From assembly GCF_016862275.1 (NCBI RefSeq), contig NZ_BOMQ01000011.1:1-64000 (forward strand): a stretch of DNA of 64,000 nucleotides. The letters run 5' to 3'. This DNA is from Actinoplanes nipponensis. GTDB taxonomy: Bacteria; Actinomycetota; Actinomycetes; Mycobacteriales; Micromonosporaceae. A program made the translations under genes and the position numbers. Position 1 is the first letter of the stretch, and each line of letters starts with the position of its first letter. Below are positions 45,479 through 54,023 of this stretch, piece by piece. Under the pieces are notes generated by a model, which was given only the letters and a program-made list of their open reading frames with translations, was not told where the DNA came from and did not search any database.

Positions 45479-46720
45479 ATGCGGGTCCTCTTCTCGGTGT
45501 CGGCGTGGCCCGGGCACTACTTCCCCATGGTGCCGCTGGCCCGCGCGCTCGGCGCCGCCGGGCACGAGGTACGAGTGCTGTGCGCCGCCTCGCAGGCCAC
45601 CTCCGTACAGGCCGCCGGATTGCCCGCGGTCCCGGTCCTCGACGGGCTGGACATGGTGCTCCAGGCCCGGTTGAGCCACTTCTGGCAGGCGCAGGCGGGG
45701 GACTGGCCGTACCCGTGGCTGCCCGTGCACCCGGTCACCGGGCAGCACCTGAGCCGGCTCGAGGACTTCGACTCGGCGGCGTACCGGGCCGAGCACCGGG
45801 CGGCGGCCCTGGCCGCGACCGCGCGCAGCTTCGACGCGGCGGTGCGGTTCGCCACCGGGTGGCGCCCCGATCTGGTGGTGCACGACCGGCTCAGCCTGGA
45901 GGGCGTGCTGGCCGCCCGAGTGGTCTCGGTGCCGGCCGTGGCGCACCTGTGGGGTCCGGTCGGCACCGCCGAGGAGGGCGCGCTGCGGCTGGTGCCCGGC
46001 GACCCGACCCGGTCGTTCGCCCGTCACGGCGTGGCGGAGCTGGGTGACCCTCCCTTCCGTACCGTGATCGACCCGTGCCCACCGGCGTTGTGCCCGCCGG
46101 TCGGTGCGGCGCACCGGCTCGACGTGCGCTATGTGCCGTACGCGGGCGGGTTCGGCGGCAGCTGCCCGCCGCGTCCCCGGGTGAGCGGCCGTCCGCGGGT
46201 GTGCGTGGTCTGGGGCACCTCGCTGACCGCCATGGCGGGGGCGCGGTCGTTCGTCGTGCCCGAGATCCTGGCCGGGCTAACCGGCGCCGGGCTGGACGTG
46301 ACCGTCCTGGTGAGTGCGGCCGACGCGGCAGCGCTGCGGGTGCCGCCGGCGACGACGGTGTTCAGCGACGTGGCCCTGGCGTCGGCGCTGAGCGGCGCCG
46401 ACGTCGTCGTGCACCACGGCGGCGCCGGATGCGTGATGACGTCCGTGGCTGCGGGAGTGCCGCAGGTCGCCGTCACGTTCGCCGCCGAACAGGCCGCGAA
46501 CGCCGACCGGGTGGCCGCGACCGGCGCGGGCCTGCATGTGCGGGGTGGCGACTTCGACGCCGGGGCCGTGCGGGCCGCCGTCACCGACGTGATCGCGGAC
46601 CTCGCGTACGGGCGGGCGGCCCGCTGGTTGCGCGACCAGAACGATCGGCGACCCACCCCGGCCGGCCTGGTGGCCCGGCTCGAGGACCTCGCCGGTGCGC
46701 GGGCTCCGGCGTCCGGCTGA
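45479..46720 (+). CDS. Glycosyltransferase, GT1 (antibiotic type)
   Basis: 413 residues. Start motif RVLFSVSAWPGHYFPMVPLARAL and the donor-binding segment VVVHHGGAGCVMTSVAAGVPQV followed by FAAEQAANADRV identify a GT-B enzyme of the macrolide/aromatic polyketide type. GTG 45467, overlapping the SDR stop, is an equally good start. It should transfer a deoxysugar from an NDP donor, plausibly the product of the 3-dehydratase pathway. It converges with the DpsC-like gene, 17 bases apart. Confidence 0.9.
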   Translation: MRVLFSVSAWPGHYFPMVPLARALGAAGHEVRVLCAASQATSVQAAGLPAVPVLDGLDMVLQARLSHFWQAQAGDWPYPWLPVHPVTGQHLSRLEDFDSAAYRAEHRAAALAATARSFDAAVRFATGWRPDLVVHDRLSLEGVLAARVVSVPAVAHLWGPVGTAEEGALRLVPGDPTRSFARHGVAELGDPPFRTVIDPCPPALCPPVGAAHRLDVRYVPYAGGFGGSCPPRPRVSGRPRVCVVWGTSLTAMAGARSFVVPEILAGLTGAGLDVTVLVSAADAAALRVPPATTVFSDVALASALSGADVVVHHGGAGCVMTSVAAGVPQVAVTFAAEQAANADRVAATGAGLHVRGGDFDAGAVRAAVTDVIADLAYGRAARWLRDQNDRRPTPAGLVARLEDLAGARAPASG

Positions 46721-46737
46721 TCCGCTGCCTGGCGCGC

Positions 46738-47781
46738 TCACGAGCGGTCAGGGGCGCTGATGATCTCGAAGACCGCGCAGGACCAGGTGAAACCGCCGCC
46801 CACGCCCATCAGGGCGATCAGCTCGCCGGAACGCAGCCGGCCGGTCCGCGCCAGGTGCGCCAGGCCGGCGAACTGGTCGCCCGCGCCGAGATGGCCCACC
46901 GAACGGCCCCACGGCCAGGTCGTGCGCGCCGGATCGATGCCGAACGGGCGGAAGAAGCCCGGCTCCATCCGCCGCGCGCCGAAGTTGGGCAGCACGAACC
47001 AGGAGATGTCGGCGATCGTGGCGTCCGCCTCGGCGAGGGCCTGCTTCGCCGCGGCCCGCTGACCGGCTGCCATTCGCTGCGCCACGAAGGAGCTGCCCAC
47101 CCGGCGCAGGAAGTCGCGGGTGGTGTGCCGGACGTCCAGCGGGGCGCGCGCGGTCAGCGGACCGGGATGCCAAGGGTCGTCGCCTCGGTGCATCGTCTCC
47201 AGCTCGCTCCCGCTGACCAGCGCCAGCCCGCGCAGGCGGGCGAAGCCGACGCCCCGGGTCAGCACCGCGGCGGTCCCGCCGTCGGCGAACACGGTGCCGG
47301 GGTCGCTGCGCCAGCGGTCGATGCCGGGCAGGCAGAACCGGTCCCCGGTGGTGAGCAGCGCGGCCCGGCCGGTGGGCAGGGTCGCCAGCTGCCGCGCGGC
47401 CAGATACAGCGAGGCCATCCCGCCGTTGGAGGTCTGCCGCACGTCGATGGCCAGACACGGGTCGCCCACCGTGTGTCGCTGCACGTACGACGCCGGCGCC
47501 CACATGTCGTGGCCCTGGTAGTAGAGCGCGCTGTGCAGCAGCAGGTCTATGCCGTCGATGGACGGCCCGGCACGGCGCAGGGCCTGCCTCGCGGCGGCCA
47601 CCGCCAGCTGCGGGCCGGACACCGGTGCGTCGCCGTCCTCCGCGACGACGGTGACCGCCCGCATCTGCTGGCTCGCGGCGTACACCGGGTCGCACAGGCC
47701 CAGACCGGCCGCCTCGGACGCGGACATCTCCGGCGGCAGGTAACTGCCCAGCGCGGCCAGGCGGATGTCGTCCAGGAGCAT
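46738..47781 (-). CDS. DpsC-type KASIII-like starter-unit enzyme with Ser-His-Asp triad
   Basis: 347 residues; GAGAGGTGA precedes the ATG. The thiolase-fold nucleophile is Ser118 (RQTSNGGMAS) in place of Cys. His198 (LETMHRGDD) and Asp302 (GHLGAGDQ) fall at the residue numbers I recall for the Ser118/His198/Asp302 triad of daunorubicin DpsC. DpsC primes the type II synthase with propionate; related KASIII proteins transfer aryl or alkyl groups. The next gene, divergent, is a DpsD-like acyltransferase, repeating the DpsC/DpsD pairing. It therefore probably selects a non-acetate starter unit. The KASIII-like protein at 41880 is its paralogue. Confidence 0.87.
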   Translation of the reverse strand: MLLDDIRLAALGSYLPPEMSASEAAGLGLCDPVYAASQQMRAVTVVAEDGDAPVSGPQLAVAAARQALRRAGPSIDGIDLLLHSALYYQGHDMWAPASYVQRHTVGDPCLAIDVRQTSNGGMASLYLAARQLATLPTGRAALLTTGDRFCLPGIDRWRSDPGTVFADGGTAAVLTRGVGFARLRGLALVSGSELETMHRGDDPWHPGPLTARAPLDVRHTTRDFLRRVGSSFVAQRMAAGQRAAAKQALAEADATIADISWFVLPNFGARRMEPGFFRPFGIDPARTTWPWGRSVGHLGAGDQFAGLAHLARTGRLRSGELIALMGVGGGFTWSCAVFEIISAPDRS

Positions 47782-47811
47782 GGCGTCACCTCTCGGTGCG
47801 GCTGAGGGCCT

Positions 47812-47859
47812 CCCGGGCGTCGTCGCGTACGCCTCGTGGGCGAGGCGGCGACGCCCGGG
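47812..47859 (-). promoter_or_regulatory. Long compound hairpin in the leader of the DpsC-type gene
   Basis: The outer arms CCCGGGCGTCG and CGACGCCCGGG (11 bp) enclose an inner stem CGCCTCG-TGGG-CGAGGCG (7 bp). It ends 31 bases before the DpsC-type start codon. As RNA it would form a strong two-part stem just ahead of the ribosome-binding site; as DNA it lies in a divergent promoter region. Attenuator, processing site or cruciform are possible. Confidence 0.5.
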
Positions 47860-47960
47860 ATCGGCGCCGGGTGGCGGGCGGATCGCGCCATGGCTGTCAC
47901 CCTCGCGGGCCGCGCTCGACGGTCGCTGGAGAACCGGTCGACGTCCGGTGCGACCCGTCG

Positions 47961-47977
47961 TCGAACCGGTCTCGAAG
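47961..47977. promoter_or_regulatory. Weaker relative of the 31-bp palindrome in the second divergent promoter
   Basis: The core TCGAACCGGTCTCGA (47961-47975) and right half GGTCTCGAAG (47968-47977) repeat the right arm of the palindrome at 40472-40502. The left arm is degenerate. It lies between the DpsC-type gene and the acyltransferase gene. Confidence 0.4.
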
Positions 47978-48044
47978 TCCACCGGCGACGGTGTGGTGGT
48001 CGTAGCCGGGCACGCCCGGCGCCATCCGCCGAGGAGGCCGTCCG

Positions 48045-49175
48045 ATGACCCAGCTCGACGTCGCCGCCCGGGCGACGGCCACCGGGACGCCACCCTCGTC
48101 GCGTCCGGTCGTGCTGATGTTCCCGGGCCAGGGCGCGCAGCAGACCCGGATGGCCGCCGGCCTCTACCGGGCCTGCCCGGTCTTCACCGCGGCCGTGGAC
48201 GAGGTGCTGAACTGCTTCGGCCCCGCCGCGTCCGGGCTGCGCGCCGACTGGCTGGCCGACCGCCCGCGGGTCGGCATCGACGACGTGAGCCGGGCGCAGC
48301 CGCTGCTGTTCGCCGTCAACTACGCGCTCGGCCGGATGGTGCTGGACTGGGGCGTACGACCCGCGGCCCTGCTGGGCCACAGCGTCGGGGAGGTCGCGGC
48401 GGCCACCCTGGCCGGGGTGTTCCGGGTCGCCGACGCGGCGCGGCTGCTCGCCGACCGGGTCGAGCAGGCGGCGCGGGCTCCGGCCGGCGGCATGCTCGCG
48501 GTGGCGGCGAGCGTCGCCGAGGTCCGGCCCCATCTGGCGCCGGGGGTGGCGGTGGGCGCCGTCAACGCACCTCGCCAGACGATGCTGGCCGGGCTCGACG
48601 CCGCGCTGGCCGAGACGACGCGACGGCTGCACGCGGCGGGGCTGGTGTGTCGCCGGCTGGGCAGTTCGGTGGCGTTCCACAGCCCTGCCGCCGCCCACCT
48701 GGTCGACGAGGCGCTGCCCGGCCTCGCCCGGATGACGTTGCGGGAGCCGCTGCTGCCGCTGTGGTCGGCCTACACGACTCGGCCGCTGACCGCCGACACC
48801 GCCCGCGATCCCGGGTTCTGGGCCGGTCACGCCGCCACACCGGTGCGCTTCTGGCCCACGCTGGACCGGCTGCTCGGCGCCGGGGACGCGCTGCTGGTCG
48901 ACGCGAGCCCCGGGCAGTCGCTGGCCGCGGCGGCGCGGCGGCATCCCGCGGTGGCGGCCGGCCGCAGTGCGGTGGTCGGGCTGCTGCCGGCCCGCCGGGG
49001 CCGCGACGAGGCGGACCGCGCCGCCACGATGGCCGCTGCCGAGCGCGTACGCGCCGAAGGGCACGACATCGCCGTGCCGGACCTCGCGACGGCCGTGCCG
49101 CAGCCGTCCATCGCCACCGATCCGCCGGGCCGCCCCACGGCCGGCGGCCCACCACCGCGAAGGAGCCGACCATGA
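48045..49175 (+). CDS. Acyl-CoA:ACP acyltransferase (DpsD-like, FabD fold)
   Basis: 376 residues. FabD-type motifs: MFPGQGAQQTRM, nucleophile Ser113 in GHSVGEVAAATLAG, AVNAPRQTML and SSVAFHSPAAAHL (catalytic His). Discrete acyltransferases beside a DpsC-type KASIII occur in anthracycline and pluramycin-type clusters and take part in starter-unit supply or proof-reading. The last 40 residues are an unstructured Pro/Arg tail. The stop overlaps the ABC ATPase start (ATGA), so starter selection and export genes share a transcript. Confidence 0.87.
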   Translation: MTQLDVAARATATGTPPSSRPVVLMFPGQGAQQTRMAAGLYRACPVFTAAVDEVLNCFGPAASGLRADWLADRPRVGIDDVSRAQPLLFAVNYALGRMVLDWGVRPAALLGHSVGEVAAATLAGVFRVADAARLLADRVEQAARAPAGGMLAVAASVAEVRPHLAPGVAVGAVNAPRQTMLAGLDAALAETTRRLHAAGLVCRRLGSSVAFHSPAAAHLVDEALPGLARMTLREPLLPLWSAYTTRPLTADTARDPGFWAGHAATPVRFWPTLDRLLGAGDALLVDASPGQSLAAAARRHPAVAAGRSAVVGLLPARRGRDEADRAATMAAAERVRAEGHDIAVPDLATAVPQPSIATDPPGRPTAGGPPPRRSRP

Positions 49176-50125
49176 CAGCGGCCGCCATCGAGACCCATGA
49201 CCTGCGCAAGTCGTACGCCTACGGCCCGCACACCATCAACGCGGTCAACGGCATCGACCTCCTCGTCCGGCCGGGCCGGTTCTTCGGGCTGCTCGGGCCG
49301 AACGGCGCCGGCAAGTCCACCACCATCGGCATGCTCACCACCCGGATCCGGCCCACCGGTGGCCGCGCCGTCGTGGCCGGCGTGGACGTGCAGCGCAACC
49401 CCGTCGAGGTGCGCCGCCGCGTCGCCGTGGTGACCCAGCGCAACACGATGGACCGGCAGATCTCCGTGCTGGAGAACCTGGAGTTCCGGGGGCGCTACTT
49501 CGGGCTGGGCCGCAAGGAGTCCCGCCGGCGGGCCCTGGCGCTGCTGGAGGAGTTCGGCATCGCCGACAAGGCCGACGCGTCCCTGGACGAGGTGTCCGGC
49601 GGCCAGGCACGGCGGGCGATGATCTGTCGCGCGGTGATGCACCGGCCCGAGGTGCTGGTGCTGGACGAGCCGTCCGCGGGCGTCGACCCGCAGACCCGGC
49701 TGCACCTGTGGGAACTGCTCGGCCGGCTGCACGCCGAGGGGCAGACCGTCCTGCTGACCACGCACCACCTGGAAGAGGCCGAGACGCTGTGCGACCGGAT
49801 CGCCATCATCGACCACGGCCGGGTGGTGGCCGGCGGCACGGTCGACGAGATCAAGACCGCGTCCGGGGCGGAGTCGGTGTTCACCGTGGTCTTCGACGGC
49901 GAGGCCCAGCCCGCCGCGGAGACCGCCGGCAAGCTGCCCGACGTGTCGCGGGCCGAGGCCGACGGCCGGCGGCTGCGGGTGCACGCGGCCGATGCGGCCG
50001 GCCTGGTCGGGGAGCTGGCCTCCATCGGCGCCGACCACGGGCTGTCCATCCTGGACGTCTCCACCCTGCGGCCCAGCCTCGAGGCCGCTTTCCTCAACCT
50101 GACCGGACGGGAGTACCGGGAATGA
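49172..50125 (+). CDS. DrrA-like ABC exporter ATPase
   Basis: 317 residues: Walker A GPNGAGKST, signature VSGGQARRAM, Walker B VLVLDEPSAGVDP, switch His in TTHHLEEAE, plus the long C-terminal extension of DrrA-type daunorubicin exporters. It overlaps the acyltransferase upstream and the permease downstream (both ATGA). It most likely powers export of, and self-resistance to, the cluster product. Confidence 0.9.
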   Translation: MTAAAIETHDLRKSYAYGPHTINAVNGIDLLVRPGRFFGLLGPNGAGKSTTIGMLTTRIRPTGGRAVVAGVDVQRNPVEVRRRVAVVTQRNTMDRQISVLENLEFRGRYFGLGRKESRRRALALLEEFGIADKADASLDEVSGGQARRAMICRAVMHRPEVLVLDEPSAGVDPQTRLHLWELLGRLHAEGQTVLLTTHHLEEAETLCDRIAIIDHGRVVAGGTVDEIKTASGAESVFTVVFDGEAQPAAETAGKLPDVSRAEADGRRLRVHAADAAGLVGELASIGADHGLSILDVSTLRPSLEAAFLNLTGREYRE

Positions 50126-50961
50126 GCGTTGTCGCACTTCCCCAGTCGACGATCAGCACGCGGCGGATCGCGTGGCACACCTTCCGGGCGATGCTGGTCC
50201 GGGACCTGCGGGTGCTGCGCGGCCAGCTCGGATCGCTGCTGACCCGCTCGGTGATGCAGCCGCTGGCGTTCACCTTCGTGTTCACGTACGTCATGCCCAA
50301 GATCGGCATGGCCGGCACCCCCGGGGTCGACGGACGCGGCTTCGCCACCATCCTGGTCCCCGGCCTGGTCGCGATCACCATCGCGATCCAGGGCATCATG
50401 GCCGTGACGATGCCGCTGCTGCTCGAGTTCTCCTACAACCGGGAGATCGAGGACCGGGCGATGGCTCCCGTGCCGATCTGGCTGATCGGCGTCGCCAAGA
50501 TCACGTCTGGGGCGTTGCAGGCGCTGGCCGCCGGGGCCCTGGTGTTCCCGATCGTGCTGCTGGTGCACGCCGAGGATCAGGCGCCCTACGTGCACGTGTA
50601 CAGCTGGCCGTTGTTCATCGCCGTGGCCCTGCTCTCCGCGCTGCTCGGCTCGGCCAGCGGGCTGCTGCTGGGCACGGTGATCGACATCAAGCGCGCCCAG
50701 CAGTTCTTCGCCGTCGTCGTGACGCCGATGACCATGCTGGGTTGCGTCTACTACTCCTGGTCCACGCTCGGCCCGCTGCCCTGGCTGCAGTACGCCGTCC
50801 TGCTCAACCCGGTCGTCTACATGAGCGAAGGGCTGCGCGCGTCGCTGACCCCGCAGCTCGCCCACATGCCGGCGATCGCCTTCATGTCCGCGCTGGCCGG
50901 CGGCACGGTGATCGTCGGCTGGGCCGCGGTGACCCGGTTCGTCGCCCGAGTGGTCGACTGA
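50122..50961 (+). CDS. DrrB-like ABC exporter permease
   Basis: 279 residues with six hydrophobic segments and the ABC-2 signature GLVAITIAIQGIMAVTMPLLLEF, then EIEDRAMAPVP. Coupled by ATGA to the ATPase. Forms the membrane half of the exporter. The next gene starts 8 bases later. Confidence 0.9.
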   Translation: MSVVALPQSTISTRRIAWHTFRAMLVRDLRVLRGQLGSLLTRSVMQPLAFTFVFTYVMPKIGMAGTPGVDGRGFATILVPGLVAITIAIQGIMAVTMPLLLEFSYNREIEDRAMAPVPIWLIGVAKITSGALQALAAGALVFPIVLLVHAEDQAPYVHVYSWPLFIAVALLSALLGSASGLLLGTVIDIKRAQQFFAVVVTPMTMLGCVYYSWSTLGPLPWLQYAVLLNPVVYMSEGLRASLTPQLAHMPAIAFMSALAGGTVIVGWAAVTRFVARVVD

Positions 50962-50969
50962 GGCCGGCG

Positions 50970-52316
50970 ATGACCGTCAGTGTGATCATCCCGACCGTGC
51001 TGCGCAGCCCCACGGTGACCCGGTGCGTCCGGGCCGCCGCTGACTCGGCGGCCCGCTTCCACCCCGACGCCGAGGTGCTGCTGGTGGTCAACGGGCCGGC
51101 CGCCGCGGCCCCGCTGCCGCCCGTCGACCCCCGCGTACGGGTGGTGCGCTCGGCCGCCGCCTGCGTATCCGCCGCCCGCAACGAGGGGGTCCGGCTGGCC
51201 CGCCACGACGCCGTGCTGTTCACCGACGACGACCTGGTGGTGCCGCCGCGGTGGTGCGCCGAGATGGCCCGGCCCTTGCTGGGCGGCGGCCACGCGGTCG
51301 CCGCCCCGGTACGCACGGTCGTGACCGGGCCGGTGACCGCGTTCCTGCACCACGAACGGGTCTTCGACGCCGCCCCGCTGACCGCGGACACCGCGCACGC
51401 GCTGGTGACGGCGAACGCCGGATACCGCCGCGACCTGATCGCGGGCGAACCGTTCGACGTGGCCCGCTATCCGCACTTCGCCGAGGACACCGACCTGGGG
51501 CTGCGCATCAGGCAGGCCGGCGGTGTCATCCACTGGCTCGGCGCCGCCCCCGCGCCGCTGCACGAGGTGGACGAGGAGCCCGCTTCCCTGGTACGCCGCG
51601 CCCTGCGCCAGGGCATCGGCACCGCCCAGGTCTTTCTGCAGCGCCGCGACCTGCAGTACTACTACCCGAGCCCGGTGGCGGCCTACCGGCGGTGCGTCGA
51701 CACGAGCGCCCCGATCGCCCGGCGCTACCTGGAGGTCGACGATCCCGGGGCGCGGACCGTCTTCGCCGCGCTCGGCATGATCCGCCGCGCGGTGCTGCTG
51801 GCGGGCTACCTGAGCGGCATCGGTGCGGCGCACGACGTCGCACTGGTCCAGCTGGACGAGGACGCGCTGACCGCCGGTATCACGACGGTGTTCGAGGAAC
51901 TGCTCGCCATCGTGCCGGCCGTGCGGTGGGACGCCGTCCCGGTGCGCTTCCGGCCCGCCCCGGCCGATGCGGCGCCGGTGGACCCCGCGCTGGCGGCCAC
52001 GGCGGCCGGGCTGGCGAAGGTGTTGTCCCGGGCCGCCCCGCCGGTGCCGACGGCGGCGGCACCGCCGGCCGCATCCCAGGACGATCTGACGTGGCTGGCC
52101 CGGGACGCGGTCGTCCGCGACCGGGTGAGCCGCGCGGGGACCAGCGGCACCGAGCCGGACGAGCGCGAGGTGGAACGCGCCGCCCGTGCCGGCGGGGTGG
52201 CGTTCGGTCGCGCCTGCGAGATCCGCGAGACCCACCGGGCGCATGCGACGCGGCGCTGGCCCGGCGCCGGCGTGCCGATGGCGCGGGCCGCCGGCCCGGC
52301 CCGCGGCGTCGCCTGA
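50970..52316 (+). CDS. GT2-family glycosyltransferase with C-terminal extension
   Basis: 448 residues. Residues about 1-230 are a GT-A fold: SVIIPTVLRSPTVTRCV, CVSAARNEGVRLA, and the metal-binding FTDDDLVVPPRW; FAEDTDLGLRIRQAG gives the catalytic ED. The remaining about 220 residues are helical and Ala-rich with no domain I recognise. GT2 enzymes are uncommon in aromatic polyketide clusters, where GT1 is the rule; it could add an unusual sugar or act on another acceptor. Confidence 0.82.
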   Translation: MTVSVIIPTVLRSPTVTRCVRAAADSAARFHPDAEVLLVVNGPAAAAPLPPVDPRVRVVRSAAACVSAARNEGVRLARHDAVLFTDDDLVVPPRWCAEMARPLLGGGHAVAAPVRTVVTGPVTAFLHHERVFDAAPLTADTAHALVTANAGYRRDLIAGEPFDVARYPHFAEDTDLGLRIRQAGGVIHWLGAAPAPLHEVDEEPASLVRRALRQGIGTAQVFLQRRDLQYYYPSPVAAYRRCVDTSAPIARRYLEVDDPGARTVFAALGMIRRAVLLAGYLSGIGAAHDVALVQLDEDALTAGITTVFEELLAIVPAVRWDAVPVRFRPAPADAAPVDPALAATAAGLAKVLSRAAPPVPTAAAPPAASQDDLTWLARDAVVRDRVSRAGTSGTEPDEREVERAARAGGVAFGRACEIRETHRAHATRRWPGAGVPMARAAGPARGVA

Positions 52317-52337
52317 GCGGACGACGGAGGAGCGTAC

Positions 52338-53516
52338 GTGCGATTCCTGATCAGCACCCTCAACGCCAGCTCCCACCTGCGCGCCCTGGCCCCGGTCGCG
52401 GCCGCCGCCCGGGCCGGTGGGCACGACGTGGTGGTGGCCGGCCCGCCGGAAGCGGGTGCGGAGGTGCGCCTCGACTACGGCCTCGACTTCCGGCCGGTCG
52501 GCGTCGACTGGGCCGCCGACGAGGACAGCGCCGGGACCATCGGCCGGCATCTGGCCCTGGGGGCACACCGGGCGTACACGGACGCGCTCAAGGAGCGGGC
52601 CTTCTTCGGCGACCCGGCCGTGCGCGCCGCCGCGGACATCCGGGAGCTGGCGGTCGAGTGGAACGCCGACGTGGTGGTGCGGGTGGCCGAGGAGTTCGGC
52701 GGTTACCTCGCCGCCGAGGCGCTCGGCCTGCCGCACGTGGCCGTCGCGTCCGGCTGTACGCACCTGCTGGAGGCCGGCGCCATCAGCGCCGAGCTGCGGC
52801 GGCTGCGGGCGGCGTTCGGGCTGAGCGACCAGGCCCACCCCGATCCGTACCGGTATCTGCTGGCCGGCTTCACACCGCCCGGCTACGGCGACGGGACGGA
52901 CGCCGCGACGTTGCGGCACTACCGGCAGGAGCAGCCGGCCCGCGTCGGTGAGCACGCCCCCGCGTGGCTCACCGAGCTGCCCACCGACCGGCCCCTGGTG
53001 TACGCCGCGTTCGGGTCGGTGCTCACCGGACAATCCTGGAAGTTGGCACCGCCGGCCGCAGCGCTGGTCCGTGCTCTGGGCGAGGTGCCGTGCACCGCCG
53101 TGGTCGCGGCCGGGGACACCGCCGAGCAGCTGCGGGACGCGGCGCCGCCGAGCGTTCGCGTGGTCGAGACGGTCGCGCAGCCCCTGCTGCTGGAGGCGGC
53201 CGACCTCTTCGTCACCCATGCGGGCTTTGGCAGTGTGCGGGAGGCGTTGCGGGCCGGCACGCCGATGCTCGCGCTGCCGGTGATCGGGGACGAGCCGTTC
53301 CACGCCGCCCGTTGCGCCCGGCTGGGAGTCGCCAAGGTGGTCCCGGTCACGGCCGGGCCCAGGGCTCTGGCGCGGGCGTGCGTCGAGGTCCTGGACACTC
53401 CGTCGTACCGGCAGGCCGCCCGCCGGGTGGCTCGTACCGTGCTGGCCCTACCCGGCCCGGACCGGCTCGTGGCCGACGTCCGGGACCTCGTGCACAGGTG
53501 TCGCGGCGTCGCATGA
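52338..53516 (+). CDS. Glycosyltransferase, GT1 family
   Basis: 392 residues from a GTG with GGAGGAG upstream. RFLISTLNASSHLRALAPVAAAARAGGHDVVVAG and the donor loop FVTHAGFGSVREALRAGTPMLALPVIGDEPFHAARCARLGVAKVV are typical of GT-B antibiotic glycosyltransferases. With the GT1 at 45479 and the GT2, the product could bear more than one sugar. Confidence 0.9.
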   Translation: MRFLISTLNASSHLRALAPVAAAARAGGHDVVVAGPPEAGAEVRLDYGLDFRPVGVDWAADEDSAGTIGRHLALGAHRAYTDALKERAFFGDPAVRAAADIRELAVEWNADVVVRVAEEFGGYLAAEALGLPHVAVASGCTHLLEAGAISAELRRLRAAFGLSDQAHPDPYRYLLAGFTPPGYGDGTDAATLRHYRQEQPARVGEHAPAWLTELPTDRPLVYAAFGSVLTGQSWKLAPPAAALVRALGEVPCTAVVAAGDTAEQLRDAAPPSVRVVETVAQPLLLEAADLFVTHAGFGSVREALRAGTPMLALPVIGDEPFHAARCARLGVAKVVPVTAGPRALARACVEVLDTPSYRQAARRVARTVLALPGPDRLVADVRDLVHRCRGVA

Positions 53517-53541
53517 GCGACCGCCGGGAGAGGAGCAGAAG

Positions 53542-53982
53542 ATGAGCGGACGTGGATTGCGGCTCGTGACCGGGGCGCTCGGTGTGCTGGCCGTGGCCAC
53601 CGGGACGCTCGCCGTCGCCGAGGGGCCGGCGGGCATGCTGGACGGCCAGGTCACCACGCCGACGGTGGACAGCGAGGTGCGGTTCCTGGGCACCTACTGG
53701 CTGGCGTACGGCGTGGTCACGCTGGTGCTGGCGCCGCGCGTCGCCGCGGCTCCGGCGGCGCCGGCGTACCGCGGGTGGCTGGGGGTGATGGCGGCCAGCG
53801 GGCTCGCCCGGGCGGTGTCCTTCGTGGTGGCCGGCCCGCCGCACCCGGTGATGGCCGCCGCGATGGTGGTCGAGCTGGTGGCGCCGCCGGTGCTGTGGGC
53901 CTGGCACCGGCGGGTCGTGTCGGCCGCGGCCGGCGGTCGTGACCCTTCGCCGGTCGCGGCCGCGGTCGCGGAACGCAGGTGA
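53542..53982 (+). CDS. DUF4345-like small membrane protein
   Basis: 146 residues with four hydrophobic segments and the characteristic SEVRFLGTYWLAYGVVTLVLAPR. It resembles the DUF4345 family, whose function is unknown. It follows the GT1 gene by 25 bases and ends at a shared terminator. A role in export or resistance is possible but unsupported. Confidence 0.7.
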   Translation: MSGRGLRLVTGALGVLAVATGTLAVAEGPAGMLDGQVTTPTVDSEVRFLGTYWLAYGVVTLVLAPRVAAAPAAPAYRGWLGVMAASGLARAVSFVVAGPPHPVMAAAMVVELVAPPVLWAWHRRVVSAAAGGRDPSPVAAAVAERR

Positions 53983-53985
53983 CGC

Positions 53986-54018
53986 GGCCGGCCCCGGCCT
54001 CACTCGCCGGGGCCGGCC
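53986..54018. terminator. Bidirectional terminator between converging operons
   Basis: GGCCGGCCCCGGC and GCCGGGGCCGGCC form a perfect 13-bp stem with a 7-base loop. It occupies most of the 41-base gap between the DUF4345 stop and the stop of the converging ABC permease. Confidence 0.8.
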
Positions 54019-54023
54019 CGCCG

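Noticed and set aside
50817-53303. An 828-codon - strand frame opposite the glycosyltransferase genes
   Set aside because: Both glycosyltransferases on the + strand have complete family motifs and good ribosome sites or coupling; the - frame has none.
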